DNA from: [Clostridium] citroniae WAL-17108
GTDB taxonomy: Bacteria; Bacillota; Clostridia; Lachnospirales; Lachnospiraceae
Assembly: GCF_000233455.1 (NCBI RefSeq)
Contig: NZ_JH376420.1
Location: 1,181,489-1,245,488 of the forward strand
Reading direction: 5' to 3'
Length of the DNA: 64,000 nucleotides
The notes under the pieces were generated by a model. That model saw nothing but the letters and a program-made list of their open reading frames with translations, searched no databases and had not been told where the DNA came from. Numbering within the stretch: position 1 is the first letter of the stretch; each line of letters starts with the position of its first letter. Positions 1-8,085 of the stretch are shown here, one piece after another. The position numbers and the translations under genes are program-made.

Positions 1-476
1 GTCAGGCTGCCCACAATGGTCAGGCCGCAGATGGCCAGCAGCATCATTTCCGGCGGGCCGAACCTGACAGAGATGCTGGACAATACAGGTGCAAAAAATA
101 ACAGTACGATCAATCCGATAAAGCTGCCGATGCCGCTGGCAATAACGGAAAAATACAGCGCCCTCTTTCCTTCACCCTTCCTGGTCATCTGGTATCCCTC
201 CAGCGCCGTGCAGGATGCCTCCGCCGTTCCCGGACAGTTGATCAGGATTCCGGATATGGAGCCGCCGTAGGAGGATCCCAGATAGATTCCTCCCAGGAAC
301 AGCAGTCCCTGTTCCGGCCTCATGGCATAGGTGAACGGCAGCATGACCGCTATCCCTATCCCCCCATTCATGCCGGGAATCGCACCCAGGATCACTCCTG
401 CCGCAGTGCCCAGAAAGCACACCACCAGTGTCTGCACACTGAACAAATTGACCAGGACCTGTGTTATCAGCTCCAT
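1..476 (-). CDS. tctA: TctA, large membrane subunit of tripartite tricarboxylate transporter (3' part cut by window edge)
   Basis: The minus strand reads openly from ATG at 476 (MELITQVLVNLFSVQT) to the window edge, about 158 residues, so only the N-terminal third is present. The stretch has the TctA hallmarks GAIPGMNGGIGIAVMLPF and a second glycine-rich segment (YLGSSYGGSISGILINCPG), both conserved substrate-path motifs of the family. TctA is the roughly 500-residue, 12-helix channel subunit that takes up carboxylates delivered by the TctC binding protein. It lies directly downstream of tctC and tctB, in the usual B-C-A order. Family assignment is strong; the substrate (citrate, tartrate or another acid) is not readable. 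Confidence 0.9.
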   Translation of the reverse strand, partial: MELITQVLVNLFSVQTLVVCFLGTAAGVILGAIPGMNGGIGIAVMLPFTYAMRPEQGLLFLGGIYLGSSYGGSISGILINCPGTAEASCTALEGYQMTRKGEGKRALYFSVIASGIGSFIGLIVLLFFAPVLSSISVRFGPPEMMLLAICGLTIVGSL

Positions 477-497
477 ATGATACACTCCTCTCCTGTT

Positions 498-1553
498 TTA
501 TTTCTTTAACATGGCTTCTCTCATGGCAAAATCTTCTTTTAAGAACGCGTCCAGGTCCGCTCCGGTCAGCAGCGCCGGCTCCTCATCAATATTGGAAACG
601 CTTTCCTTGATCTCGCCTTCATATCCCTGCTTTAAATTTTCCACCAGAACATTTACAACAGACTCCGGAAGGCCCTTTGGCCCCACCAGCATCCTGACGG
701 CCGGATTCACAATGTCATATCCCTGCTCTGAGAAGGTGGAGATGTCAGGAAATGTTCCCAGGCGGTCACCCAGCATGATTCCCAGTACGGTGAGATCCTG
801 CTCCTGTGCCTGTGAAATGAACTTTGCGCTGAGGATCCCCGCTTCAATATGCCCGCCCAACAGGTCTGCCAGGACCTTGTTGCCGCCCTCATAGACAACG
901 CCGGTGGTAACGATCCCCATTTTCTCATTCATCAGATCCAGTGAAAGGTTCTGGATCGCGGATGGAAGGGCAATGGTCAGCTCTCCGGGTTTTTCTTTGG
1001 CCTTGCTGACGAAGTCATCCAGGTTCTTCATGTCGGAACCCTTTTTCAAAACAAGGATGTCCCCCGTTGTGTTCAGTCCTGCAATATAAGTAAAATCATC
1101 CGTGGTAAAATCACATTCACTGGCCACATATACAAAATTGGCCACATCCGTATTGGAAAATACTCCCAGCGTATATCCGTCTGCCGCTGCCTGTGAGATA
1201 TCTCCCATGCCCACCAGACCGCTGGCGCTTCCATTGTTAATGATCACAATGGCTTTTCCCAGGGTCTTCTCAAGGGGTGTGCACACAGCCCTTGCCATGG
1301 CATCCGTACCGCCTCCGGCCGCCGCCGTTACAATACATTGGATCTCTTTTTCAGGATAGGCTGCCGATGCAGCAGCTTGTTCCCCGGCCTTATCTTCCGT
1401 CTTGGCCGCGGCCTGTGTGGCTTCCCCTGTCACTGCCTGGGCCGTTGTATCCTTTGGCGCGGAATCACTCTTTGCACATCCGGATAAAACCGCTGCCGCC
1501 AGCAATGCCCCGCAGACTCCTGCCCATAATCTCTTTCCCGTACTTCTCCTCAT
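498..1553 (-). CDS. tctC: TctC/Bug-family solute-binding lipoprotein
   Basis: A 351-residue extracytoplasmic binding protein of the TctC/Bug family. The start at 1553 (MRRSTGKR) is chosen because AGGAAAGGAAGG lies just upstream; a longer reading frame from 1604 would bury the signal peptide. A lipobox (LSGC) follows the hydrophobic segment, then a low-complexity Ala/Thr/Glu linker and the mature domain starting YPEKEIQCIVTAAAGGGTD, matching the family's phosphate-like carboxylate-binding loop. It would capture a carboxylate at the outer membrane face and hand it to TctA/TctB. It sits between tctB (22 bp upstream) and tctA (21 bp downstream) as one operon. Ligand unknown. Confidence 0.92.
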   Translation of the reverse strand: MRRSTGKRLWAGVCGALLAAAVLSGCAKSDSAPKDTTAQAVTGEATQAAAKTEDKAGEQAAASAAYPEKEIQCIVTAAAGGGTDAMARAVCTPLEKTLGKAIVIINNGSASGLVGMGDISQAAADGYTLGVFSNTDVANFVYVASECDFTTDDFTYIAGLNTTGDILVLKKGSDMKNLDDFVSKAKEKPGELTIALPSAIQNLSLDLMNEKMGIVTTGVVYEGGNKVLADLLGGHIEAGILSAKFISQAQEQDLTVLGIMLGDRLGTFPDISTFSEQGYDIVNPAVRMLVGPKGLPESVVNVLVENLKQGYEGEIKESVSNIDEEPALLTGADLDAFLKEDFAMREAMLKK

Positions 1554-1575
1554 AACTTTCCTTCCTTTCCTCTGC

Positions 1576-2016
1576 CTAACGCAGAATTCCCGATGGTGTA
1601 ACAATTTTTAACCCCACTGTAAATACCGCAAACGCCGCCACTGTTACCAACAGCGAATACGCCAGAACCCCTGCCAGCGCCTTCCCTGTTTTCACCGGTG
1701 TGATCAGCCATGAAATGCCGGCAATTACAAAAAATGCCGAAAAGTAAAATCCCAAGGTCCCTGCCATAAGCGGATTGATAAACAGGAACAGGATCATCAC
1801 GATCTCCTTCCACCATATCCTGGACAGCGGCTGATCCGGCGCTCCCCTGGCCGCACTTCCCAGCAGAACCATCCCGATAAGGATCAAAAGCACAAATACC
1901 GTCATGGGATAGATTCCTCTGGACAGTCCGGTCACCCCGGCCATACAAAGGCCAAAACAACAGGCCAGGACACCGGATAAGAAATTGGTTTTAAGAAATT
2001 TTTTCTCTTTTATCAA
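1576..2016 (-). CDS. tctB: TctB, small membrane subunit of tricarboxylate transporter
   Basis: A 146-residue protein with four predicted hydrophobic segments, the size and topology of TctB. I choose a TTG start at 2016 (LIKEKKFLKTN) because a GGAGG box lies 7 bp upstream; the longer frame from 2088 overlaps the promoter -10 box and would translate the ribosome binding site. TctB is the small accessory membrane protein that works with TctA. First gene of the tctBCA operon, preceded by a good promoter (2060-2088). The first codons overlap one copy of a 21-bp AT-rich repeat that may be an operator. Confidence 0.8.
   Translation of the reverse strand: MIKEKKFLKTNFLSGVLACCFGLCMAGVTGLSRGIYPMTVFVLLILIGMVLLGSAARGAPDQPLSRIWWKEIVMILFLFINPLMAGTLGFYFSAFFVIAGISWLITPVKTGKALAGVLAYSLLVTVAAFAVFTVGLKIVTPSGILR
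1993..2013. repeat. AT-rich 21-bp repeat, copy 1 (operator candidate)
   Basis: The 21-bp sequence AAGAAATTTTTTCTCTTTTAT begins here and is repeated exactly at 2087-2107. Its core AGAAATTTTTTCT is nearly self-complementary. This copy lies within the first codons of tctB, downstream of the promoter, as expected of a secondary operator. Function is inferred. Confidence 0.5.
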
Positions 2017-2059
2017 AACCCCGCCTCCTTTTTTCTCCCTTACTATGTTTGATATTGTC

Positions 2060-2088
2060 ATAATAGCACACTCTTTTCTTAAAATCAA
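2060..2088 (-). promoter_or_regulatory. Promoter of tctBCA
   Basis: On the minus strand TTGATT (2083-2088) and TATTAT (2060-2065) are separated by exactly 17 bp, about 45 bp before the TTG start of tctB. The -35 box overlaps the edge of an AT-rich repeat (2087-2107) that recurs at 1993-2013, so a bound repressor there would block polymerase. Confidence 0.65.
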
Positions 2089-2107
2089 GAAATTTTTTCT
2101 CTTTTAT
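2087..2107. repeat. AT-rich 21-bp repeat, copy 2 (operator candidate at the -35 box)
   Basis: Exact copy of the 21-bp repeat at 1993-2013, spaced 94 bp from it and overlapping the tctB -35 hexamer. A related perfect inverted repeat, GAGAAAA-T-TTTTCTC, lies at 2128-2142 on the regulator side. Three related sites in one divergent control region suggest binding by the adjacent LacI-type protein. Confidence 0.5.
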
Positions 2108-2127
2108 TATATTTTTTTCGTATAATC

Positions 2128-2142
2128 GAGAAAATTTTTCTC
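2128..2142. promoter_or_regulatory. Perfect 7+1+7 inverted repeat between divergent tct and lacI-like genes
   Basis: GAGAAAA and TTTTCTC flank a single T, giving a perfect dyad. It shares the GAAAATTTTTTCTC-like core with the two 21-bp repeats at 1993 and 2087. Most LacI-family operators are 14-20 bp dyads, although they usually carry a central CG, which this lacks, so the assignment is tentative. Confidence 0.4.
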
Positions 2143-2170
2143 TTATTTTTTTCTTTTTTTCTCTTGTTAC

Positions 2171-2207
2171 TTGTATTTCCTGTAAAAAAGTGGTATAATA
2201 CAGGAAA
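2171..2207 (+). promoter_or_regulatory. Promoter of the LacI-type regulator with an overlapping dyad
   Basis: TTGTAT (2171-2176) and a perfect TATAAT (2194-2199) are 17 bp apart, 28 bp before the regulator start codon. A 9-bp inverted repeat, TTTCCTGTA (2176-2184) and TACAGGAAA (2199-2207), brackets the spacer and -10 box, suggesting autoregulation. The promoter is well supported; the operator role is inferred. Confidence 0.6.
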
Positions 2208-2226
2208 ATCAATGGGAGAAACAGTG

Positions 2227-3261
2227 ATGGAGAAAAAAATTACCTTACAGGATATTGCCAAAACTGCAAATGTGACGGTCGCTACGGTCCACAAGGCTCT
2301 TCATAACAAAAAGGGCGTCAGCCCTGAAAAGCGGGAAGAGATACTGGCTCTGGCCCGTTCCATGAATTACTACAGCGAACCTTCGGTCCATAAGACCTAT
2401 AAGATCGCCGCCGTATTCCCCGGACCTACCAATGACAACCGGTATTTTTACCAGTATATATGGAAGGGGATCCATGACAGGGCAAAGGAATTGTCTCCCT
2501 GCCATGTGGAGATCCTGGACATCACCTTTGACGGAGGCCAGGAACAGCAGCTCCAGGTCCTGAACCATATTTGGGAGACGCGGCACCAGGAGCTGTCCGG
2601 CCTCCTCACCGTGGTCTGGAATGAGACTGATTCCCTGGAGGTCCTGAACCGGTTTACAGACGAGGGCATCCAGGTTTTTACCATTTCCGCAGACGCCCCC
2701 TTCAGCCAGCGCACCGCCTGCATCATGGCCAACCCTTACCGCTCCGGCCGTCTGGCAGCCGAGTATCTGGGCTCTGTCCTCAGGCAGCCATGCCGCGTGG
2801 TCATCATCGGGACCAAACGCGACACCAACAACCATGCCCAGGTGGTACGCGGATTCTTTGACCAGATGACGGAGAGCAACCCGCTGATCGAGATCATTGA
2901 ATTATATGAAAATGTTTATTACCCTGAAAAGCTTTTTGAAACACTCAGCGAGTTTCTCCACACCATTGACAATATCATGGGAATTTACGCCAATAACGCA
3001 AGAACCACGGCACGGGTGTGCACCATGGTAAACGAGATCGGATACCAGAACAAAGTGACCATCATCGGAAGCGAACTTTTTGAGGAGTCCAAGGATGCCC
3101 TAAAGCATGGGATTCTCAATGCCATCATTGACCAGAACGGATATGAACAGGGATACAAGGGCGTTTCCATTGCCTTTGACAGCATTGTGCTGGGGAATGA
3201 GGTGCCGTCAAAGCACGAGATCAACACCTCCCTGATCCTGAAGAATAACCTTCCCCTGTAG
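2227..3261 (+). CDS. LacI-family transcriptional regulator
   Basis: A 344-residue regulator. The start at 2227 (MEKKITLQDIAK) is preceded by GGGAG at a 8-bp spacing; upstream in-frame codons lie inside the promoter. Residues 1-50 are a LacI helix-turn-helix (TLQDIAKTANVTVATVHKAL) with the hinge-like YYSEPSVH following. The rest is a periplasmic-binding-protein fold of the D-allose/ribose-binding type, with an effector pocket between lobes. It is transcribed divergently from tctBCA and is the best candidate to control it through the AT-rich repeats. Ligand unknown; LacI regulators usually sense sugars, so pairing with a carboxylate transporter is slightly unusual. Confidence 0.88.
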   Translation: MEKKITLQDIAKTANVTVATVHKALHNKKGVSPEKREEILALARSMNYYSEPSVHKTYKIAAVFPGPTNDNRYFYQYIWKGIHDRAKELSPCHVEILDITFDGGQEQQLQVLNHIWETRHQELSGLLTVVWNETDSLEVLNRFTDEGIQVFTISADAPFSQRTACIMANPYRSGRLAAEYLGSVLRQPCRVVIIGTKRDTNNHAQVVRGFFDQMTESNPLIEIIELYENVYYPEKLFETLSEFLHTIDNIMGIYANNARTTARVCTMVNEIGYQNKVTIIGSELFEESKDALKHGILNAIIDQNGYEQGYKGVSIAFDSIVLGNEVPSKHEINTSLILKNNLPL

Positions 3262-3385
3262 GGATAAAAGGAACTGCCCGGGCCTCCCTGCCGAACTGGT
3301 CGTTGCGCACCTGTTCATAAAAACGGGCACAGGAAATCCCCACCAGCAGGCATCCTGCAATTAAGAGTATGATAATTCTGCGCAT
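3221..3385 (-). CDS. Doubtful small membrane protein
   Basis: A 54-residue frame starting MRRIIILLIAGCLLVGISCA, an N-terminal hydrophobic segment with a weak lipobox-like ISCA, then a polar tail. It overlaps the 3' end of the LacI gene by about 40 bp on the opposite strand, and no convincing ribosome binding site is seen. It may be a small membrane peptide, the 5' remnant of a larger gene, or chance. The rest of the 3262-3544 interval shows nothing else. Confidence 0.2.
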   Translation of the reverse strand: MRRIIILLIAGCLLVGISCARFYEQVRNDQFGREARAVPFIPTGEGYSSGSGRC

Positions 3386-3544
3386 TATGCGGTTATTTTC
3401 AAATTCCTTTTTTGGCGGCGGTTGGGGCGTGTGTGCCCTTATCCACTGAGGGTACCATAATCCCCCAAAAATACATCTGGAAATCCAGGATTTAATCGAC
3501 ATTTTTTAGAGTTGATGTCTATTAACAAATCCTCTCTGTGAAGG

Positions 3545-3594
3545 AAAAAAGTGCTGCCCTGCTTGCGGTTTTCCAACCGTTTGCATGGCAGCAC
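3545..3594 (-). terminator. Rho-independent terminator of the hydantoinase operon
   Basis: An 8-bp outer stem (GTGCTGCC 3551-3558 with GGCAGCAC 3587-3594) encloses a second stem around GCGGTT/AACCGT. On the minus strand the stem is followed by a run of six T (3545-3550). It lies just past the stop codon of the gene ending at 3613. Confidence 0.8.
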
Positions 3595-3612
3595 CTAAAT
3601 CTAACTACTTTA

Positions 3613-5742
3613 CTATATCCCCAGCACAATAAATACCGTATCCTGATCCCCATATTCCTTCATCTCAAATGCCAGCAGTTCCAATAGTTCCTCACGCCGG
3701 CGTATCATGGAATAATCTATCAGCCGTTCACCTGCCGCCACCCACACCTGAGGCAGCTTTTCTCCCATATCACCATACTCGCTGTATTCCTCCAGCAGCT
3801 TTTCCATGGATTTAACAGCTCTTCCAGCAGTGGTTTTTCCATAAACCCCGCTTTGTCTGTATAAGCGGAGTGTTCCATCATAGGCGAGTACATATACGGA
3901 TGGTTTTTTCCTGCAAAAGAATTCCATAAACGGATTCTTCTGCCTGTGTTCCACCCTGCACAGCCAAAAGCTCCCGTTGGAATCCATCATTGATTCCCCA
4001 TGCCGGAAGTCTTTTTCCTGTTTTTTTATGATATCCTCTATCTGGGATTCTTCCAGGGGGAAGGTATGTGATTTCCTATTTCTGTGATCCGCCAAACCAG
4101 TGGCAACCGCCCTGACAATACCTCTCTGGGGTTCTGATTCCATGATGACCTGCACCGTATCCCGCACAGCCCCTGCCCGGATCGCCCCCTGGACCGCCTC
4201 GGCCTTTAATTTCTCCAGTTCCTCCATGGTTGGGGACTGGATGGTCCGTTCACATACTTCCCGTATCATTGCCAAACCCACCCCAATTGGTGAAATGGCA
4301 ATGGGGTCCCTGCAGTAACGGTATTCCCTCCCCAGGATCCCAGCCACTGCCGGAAGAAGGGATGGACTTCCTCCCCCTCCGCCGATCAGGGGCAGGGTAA
4401 CCCCGCCCAGGGAATTGTTTTCCTCCATTGTTCCGATCACACTGCGGACACAGTCGGCTGCATATCCAAACACTTCCCCCAGTACCTCATCCGTGGATTT
4501 ATGCACATACTCCGCCAGCAGCTTCACTCCTGCTTTTGCCTGGTCCGCAGATCCATGGGAAAAGTCATTCGGGCCTATATATCCCCCATAATTAGCCAGA
4601 CATGTCAGGGTCAATGCATATTCTGTTCCGGTAATTCTGTCCCTTACCGCAAAGTATTGGGCGCAGTCACTACCGCGGGAAAATGTATACGGTTCCAGCT
4701 CATGCACATGTATCCCCTTTGCAAAGCAGAGATATTCCAGCCCGGCAATATGGGCGCTTCTGGGACCGCAGGCCAGGCGGCCGTCTTCCAGGCGCACCAT
4801 ACTCCCGCCCGCTACCCCAATGGTGTGGATATCCAGGGAACGTATATAAGTATTATGTTCCCCGATACAGGCCCACCTGTTGATGACCTGCCCATTATGG
4901 ATGACCGATATGTCCGTGCTGGTTCCTCCTGTTTCCAGGAAAATGCCCTCGGATGTATTTTCATGCATCAGTATTCCTGCCACACCAGCCGCCGGCCCCG
5001 ACAATATGGTCTGGATTGGTCTTCTTTGCACTTCATCCGCACTCATCACGCCGCCATCGGAACGCATAATCATCAAAGGTTTACTGATTCCTGTCTGCGC
5101 CACGCTGTCTGCCATATAGCTGACGGTTTCCATCATCTTGGGCAGTATGCAGGCATTGATAACTGCGGTCTGCGTTCTTGTCCGCAGCCCGTACAGGCCC
5201 GACATGTCGCAGGTCCTGGTGCAGAAAAGCCCCGCCTCCTCAGCCAAACTCCGGATGCTGTTTTCAACCTGCGGATCGTCCACGCTGTATGCCGAGGCAG
5301 CCACCACGGTTTTAATCCCCAGTCCCACAATTTCCCCCATTATGCTGCGGCAGGTATTCTCATCAAATCCCTTGAGGAAAAAACTGATGACCTTAATCCT
5401 GTTTCCGGCACCAAGGGAGAGTTCCTTAAACGTGGTCTCCTGCCTGATTCTGGCCGCTCCCAGGCCCTCCCCGCATCCTATGACTGCAACCGGATCTACA
5501 TCCCCCTCTAAAAGAGCATTGGTTGCCTGAGTGGTGCCGTGAGCGATAAACGCCACCTGTTCCGGGGCGATCTTACATGTCTCCATCAAACGGCACAGGG
5601 CATTTCTGATTCCTTCCGATACCCCTTTTTCATGGTGATGGGTGGTGGGAACCTTTACGATCCCAACCAGATCTCCTGTTCTGTCATCTATGGCCACTGC
5701 ATCTGTAAAGGTTCCCCCTACATCTATACCAATCCGGTACAT
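3613..5742 (-). CDS. hyuA: Hydantoinase/oxoprolinase family protein (HyuA-like)
   Basis: A 709-residue ASKHA-fold protein. The start at 5742 (MYRIGIDVGGTFTDAVAIDD) follows AGGAGG; the upstream ATG at 5763 would consume that ribosome binding site. It shows the N-terminal phosphate-binding GIDVGGTFTD loop, the AHGTTQATNALLEG motif, SGPAAGVAGI and the FLETGGTSTDIS motif, all typical of ATP-dependent hydantoinase/5-oxoprolinase subunits. Such enzymes open cyclic amides with ATP. The usual HyuB partner is not in the window, and the last 150 residues do not resemble the common acetone-carboxylase-type tail. The gene lies 21 bp after a ProC-like reductase and downstream of a transporter, suggesting use of a cyclic amide or imino compound. 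Confidence 0.85.
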   Translation of the reverse strand: MYRIGIDVGGTFTDAVAIDDRTGDLVGIVKVPTTHHHEKGVSEGIRNALCRLMETCKIAPEQVAFIAHGTTQATNALLEGDVDPVAVIGCGEGLGAARIRQETTFKELSLGAGNRIKVISFFLKGFDENTCRSIMGEIVGLGIKTVVAASAYSVDDPQVENSIRSLAEEAGLFCTRTCDMSGLYGLRTRTQTAVINACILPKMMETVSYMADSVAQTGISKPLMIMRSDGGVMSADEVQRRPIQTILSGPAAGVAGILMHENTSEGIFLETGGTSTDISVIHNGQVINRWACIGEHNTYIRSLDIHTIGVAGGSMVRLEDGRLACGPRSAHIAGLEYLCFAKGIHVHELEPYTFSRGSDCAQYFAVRDRITGTEYALTLTCLANYGGYIGPNDFSHGSADQAKAGVKLLAEYVHKSTDEVLGEVFGYAADCVRSVIGTMEENNSLGGVTLPLIGGGGGSPSLLPAVAGILGREYRYCRDPIAISPIGVGLAMIREVCERTIQSPTMEELEKLKAEAVQGAIRAGAVRDTVQVIMESEPQRGIVRAVATGLADHRNRKSHTFPLEESQIEDIIKKQEKDFRHGESMMDSNGSFWLCRVEHRQKNPFMEFFCRKKPSVYVLAYDGTLRLYRQSGVYGKTTAGRAVKSMEKLLEEYSEYGDMGEKLPQVWVAAGERLIDYSMIRRREELLELLAFEMKEYGDQDTVFIVLGI

Positions 5743-5763
5743 GATTCCACCACCCTCCTGCAT

Positions 5764-6576
5764 TTATTTTTTCAGCATATCGAAACTTTTCTTAGTGCAC
5801 CTGTTGCAGGCACGTATTACGGTTCCCCTGAACCCATCCTCCTCCAGTGAACACACCGCCTCTATGGTAGTTCCTCCAGGTGTACACACCTGGTCTTTCA
5901 GGATGCCCGGGTGCTTACCCGACTCCAGAACCATTTTTGCAGAACCCATCACTGCCTGGGCAGCTACCCGCAGCGCAAAGTCCCTTGGAAGGCCATTGGC
6001 TACTCCGCCGTCCGCCAGCGCCTCTATATACATGGAGACGCAGGCAGGTATGGTACCGCTGATGCCGGTTGTGGCAAACATCTTATCCTCATCCAGCAAT
6101 TCTACCAGACCGTTGGCTGAAAAAAGCACTTTCACATTCTCCAGTTCCTCAGGACTGAGATCATTATCCCTACTAAAAATCATGACACCGGCTCCTACCA
6201 TGGCTGGAGTATTAGGCATGACCTTTAGCACCTTGGCTCTTTTTGCCACAGCTGTCCTGAGTTTTTCCGTACTCCATCCCGCTGCAATGGATACCAGCAT
6301 ATGTTCCTGCCTGAGATAAGGATTAATCTCATCCAGCACAAGCTGGCATATGTATGGTTTCACCGCCAGTATCAGGAGATCACAGCACTGGGTCAGTTCA
6401 ACATTGTTGTTCACAGGATTTACTCCATATTCCTGTTTCATGGACTCCAGCTTTTGCCGGTCAATATCAAACACATAAATATGCTCCGGCGCCACGGTCC
6501 GGCTGTCCACGATCCCTTTCATGATGGCATGTGCCATATTCCCGCTTCCAATAAAACCCACTTTATAATTCAACAT
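5764..6576 (-). CDS. proC: Pyrroline-5-carboxylate reductase family protein
   Basis: A 270-residue protein of full ProC length. The N-terminal Rossmann motif GFIGSGNMAHAIMKG binds NAD(P)H; VMPNTPAMVGAGV and the C-terminal PGGTTIEAV helix region match the family's substrate-binding and dimerisation segments. The reaction would be reduction of 1-pyrroline-5-carboxylate to proline or of a related cyclic imine. It sits between a transporter and a hydantoinase-like ATPase in one operon under a GntR-type regulator, so it may be a catabolic paralogue rather than the housekeeping ProC. Confidence 0.85.
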   Translation of the reverse strand: MLNYKVGFIGSGNMAHAIMKGIVDSRTVAPEHIYVFDIDRQKLESMKQEYGVNPVNNNVELTQCCDLLILAVKPYICQLVLDEINPYLRQEHMLVSIAAGWSTEKLRTAVAKRAKVLKVMPNTPAMVGAGVMIFSRDNDLSPEELENVKVLFSANGLVELLDEDKMFATTGISGTIPACVSMYIEALADGGVANGLPRDFALRVAAQAVMGSAKMVLESGKHPGILKDQVCTPGGTTIEAVCSLEEDGFRGTVIRACNRCTKKSFDMLKK

Positions 6577-6622
6577 AATACCGATCTCCTCACTTTTATA
6601 TTTCCACTGTTATCTCCCTATG

Positions 6623-7888
6623 TTAAAACGCAATAAAGCCAAAGATTCCAATACAAACCGCTGCCGTCACCCACAGATACAGGAAAGACTTCTTTGTCAG
6701 ATCAAACACTTCAATCTTTAGATAGTCAGCCGCCCATACATGGTGTGAGTTGGTCGGGTCGCAAGCCAGCAGGAACAGATGGCAGGCCAGGAACGCCGCC
6801 ACAATGGCATGTACCGGCAAAATCTGCGAAGCAATCATAAGCCCCAGGACACCGCTTCCCAATCCCCACATATTGAAGGGGCCGCGGTACAGGCAAAGGG
6901 GAGCAAGCAGTGCAAAGAAAAGGATGTATGTCATCCGGCCATGAGGCAGTATGCGGCTCATAAGTCCGGCCATGCTTGCAGATACTTCAGGACTGCCCAC
7001 CGATGCGATCACCATACCGATGGCAACCATGATCATAATGGAAGGGGCCGCGGTCTTTACAGCAGTGGGGCCTGTCTTGGCAAGGGTTTTCAGCATCGCC
7101 CTTCCAGTGGTAACTGCTGCTCCATATGTGCAGGCCGCCATCAGAGCCGGAACAATAGGCCAGCCTAATCCAAGGATCAGCGGAAACGGTATAACAGGCA
7201 TCAGAAGCGCCCATGGATTAACCTTGATATCATCCCCGGCCTCAGGTGTAACCGTGACAGCCCAGGCCTTTCTCCCCTTCATCTTCACTTCCATCAGCAT
7301 GAATACCAGCAGTCCCAGGATCCCCACTCCCATAACGATCAGGGCATATGGCTTGATATCATTAATTTCCAGACCGGCTGCACTCATGTAAAGCTGCCAC
7401 TGAGCTACATTGAGAATCAGCCCGACTGCCCTGGCAAAGATAAACATTGCCCCTGCCACAACCGGTGTGATCCCTACAGCCAGCAGAATAGGCAGCACCA
7501 GAGTACCGATCATGATGGTTGCCCCCAGGCCGGTAACTGCGGTAAACAGCAGGATGACCGCAATATTCAGGATAAATGATAAAAGCAGCGGCCGGTTCCC
7601 TCCCAGTTCCGTGGCACGCCTGATAATATCCTTTGTCACTCCTGTGGCGGTCATGATCTCGCCCAGCCATGCGCCGAAAATCAGGGCCATAATGGAAGAT
7701 GCCATTCCCGTTGAACCCTTTTCCAATATACTTGACAGGATCCCTTCCTTTCCATTAAGAGGCACGCCGCCCACAATACCGATCAGAATGGCCATAGCCA
7801 TCAGAGCGAGAAACGTAGGTATTTTATTCTTAAAGATCAAGAATGCAAACACCAAAAAAATAGCAATGATCAAAATCCCCTGTAACAT
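6623..7888 (-). CDS. Polytopic transporter of the ion-transporter (GntP/CitMHS-like) superfamily
   Basis: A 421-residue protein with about 11-12 hydrophobic segments. The start at 7888 (MLQGILIIAIFLVF) follows GAGGAGG at ideal spacing; the frame from 7978 includes the promoter. Glycine-rich re-entrant-like stretches (FGAWLGEIMTATGVTKDIIRR; VAIGMVIASVGSPEVSASMAGL) and the pattern of paired half-domains suggest the ion transporter superfamily of GntP/citrate/arsenite carriers. First gene of the operon with proC and the hydantoinase-like gene, so the substrate is probably the compound they process. The exact family is uncertain. Confidence 0.7.
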   Translation of the reverse strand: MLQGILIIAIFLVFAFLIFKNKIPTFLALMAMAILIGIVGGVPLNGKEGILSSILEKGSTGMASSIMALIFGAWLGEIMTATGVTKDIIRRATELGGNRPLLLSFILNIAVILLFTAVTGLGATIMIGTLVLPILLAVGITPVVAGAMFIFARAVGLILNVAQWQLYMSAAGLEINDIKPYALIVMGVGILGLLVFMLMEVKMKGRKAWAVTVTPEAGDDIKVNPWALLMPVIPFPLILGLGWPIVPALMAACTYGAAVTTGRAMLKTLAKTGPTAVKTAAPSIMIMVAIGMVIASVGSPEVSASMAGLMSRILPHGRMTYILFFALLAPLCLYRGPFNMWGLGSGVLGLMIASQILPVHAIVAAFLACHLFLLACDPTNSHHVWAADYLKIEVFDLTKKSFLYLWVTAAVCIGIFGFIAF

Positions 7889-7917
7889 AAAAAACCTCCT
7901 CTTTTCATTTGTTATTC

Positions 7918-7938
7918 TGGTTATCCATTGGTTAACCA
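7918..7938. promoter_or_regulatory. Tandem operator-like sites TGGTTATCCA / TGGTTAACCA
   Basis: TGGTTATCCA (7918-7927) and the perfect palindrome TGGTTAACCA (7929-7938) lie 11 bp apart, one helical turn, between the operon promoter's -10 box and the transporter start. FadR-subgroup GntR proteins typically bind TGGTnnACCA-like dyads, and the divergent gene encodes such a regulator. Sites are visible; binding is inferred. Confidence 0.65.
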
Positions 7939-7949
7939 GTGTTGTTAAT

Positions 7950-7978
7950 ATTATAACAAGGTTGCTGCTCAATGTCAA
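7950..7978 (-). promoter_or_regulatory. Consensus promoter of the transporter-proC-hyuA operon
   Basis: On the minus strand a perfect TTGACA (7973-7978) and perfect TATAAT (7950-7955) are 17 bp apart. Transcription would start near 7943, so the tandem dyads at 7918-7938 lie at the start of the transcript, ideal for repression. Confidence 0.85.
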
Positions 7979-8003
7979 TTCTTTTATGAATTTTTGGCGG
8001 AAC

Positions 8004-8031
8004 TTGAAATACCTGTAATATTTAGTATAAT
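8004..8031 (+). promoter_or_regulatory. Promoter of the GntR-family regulator
   Basis: TTGAAA (8004-8009) and TATAAT (8026-8031) with a 16-bp spacer, 54 bp before the start codon. No TGGTnnnCCA site overlaps it, so autoregulation is not evident. Confidence 0.65.
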
Positions 8032-8085
8032 AAAAGGACCACCCCTATCAGGGTTTTTTAATACATTTAGAAAAGGGGAATCACA

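Noticed and set aside
4501..5511. 336-residue open frame on the plus strand
   Set aside because: It lies wholly within the hydantoinase-like gene on the other strand; composition is His/Cys-rich and unlike any family, so it is a shadow frame.
8043..8060. CCCT-ATC-AGGG plus T-run as an attenuator of the GntR gene
   Set aside because: The stem is only 4 bp and the loop 3 nt; too weak to claim.
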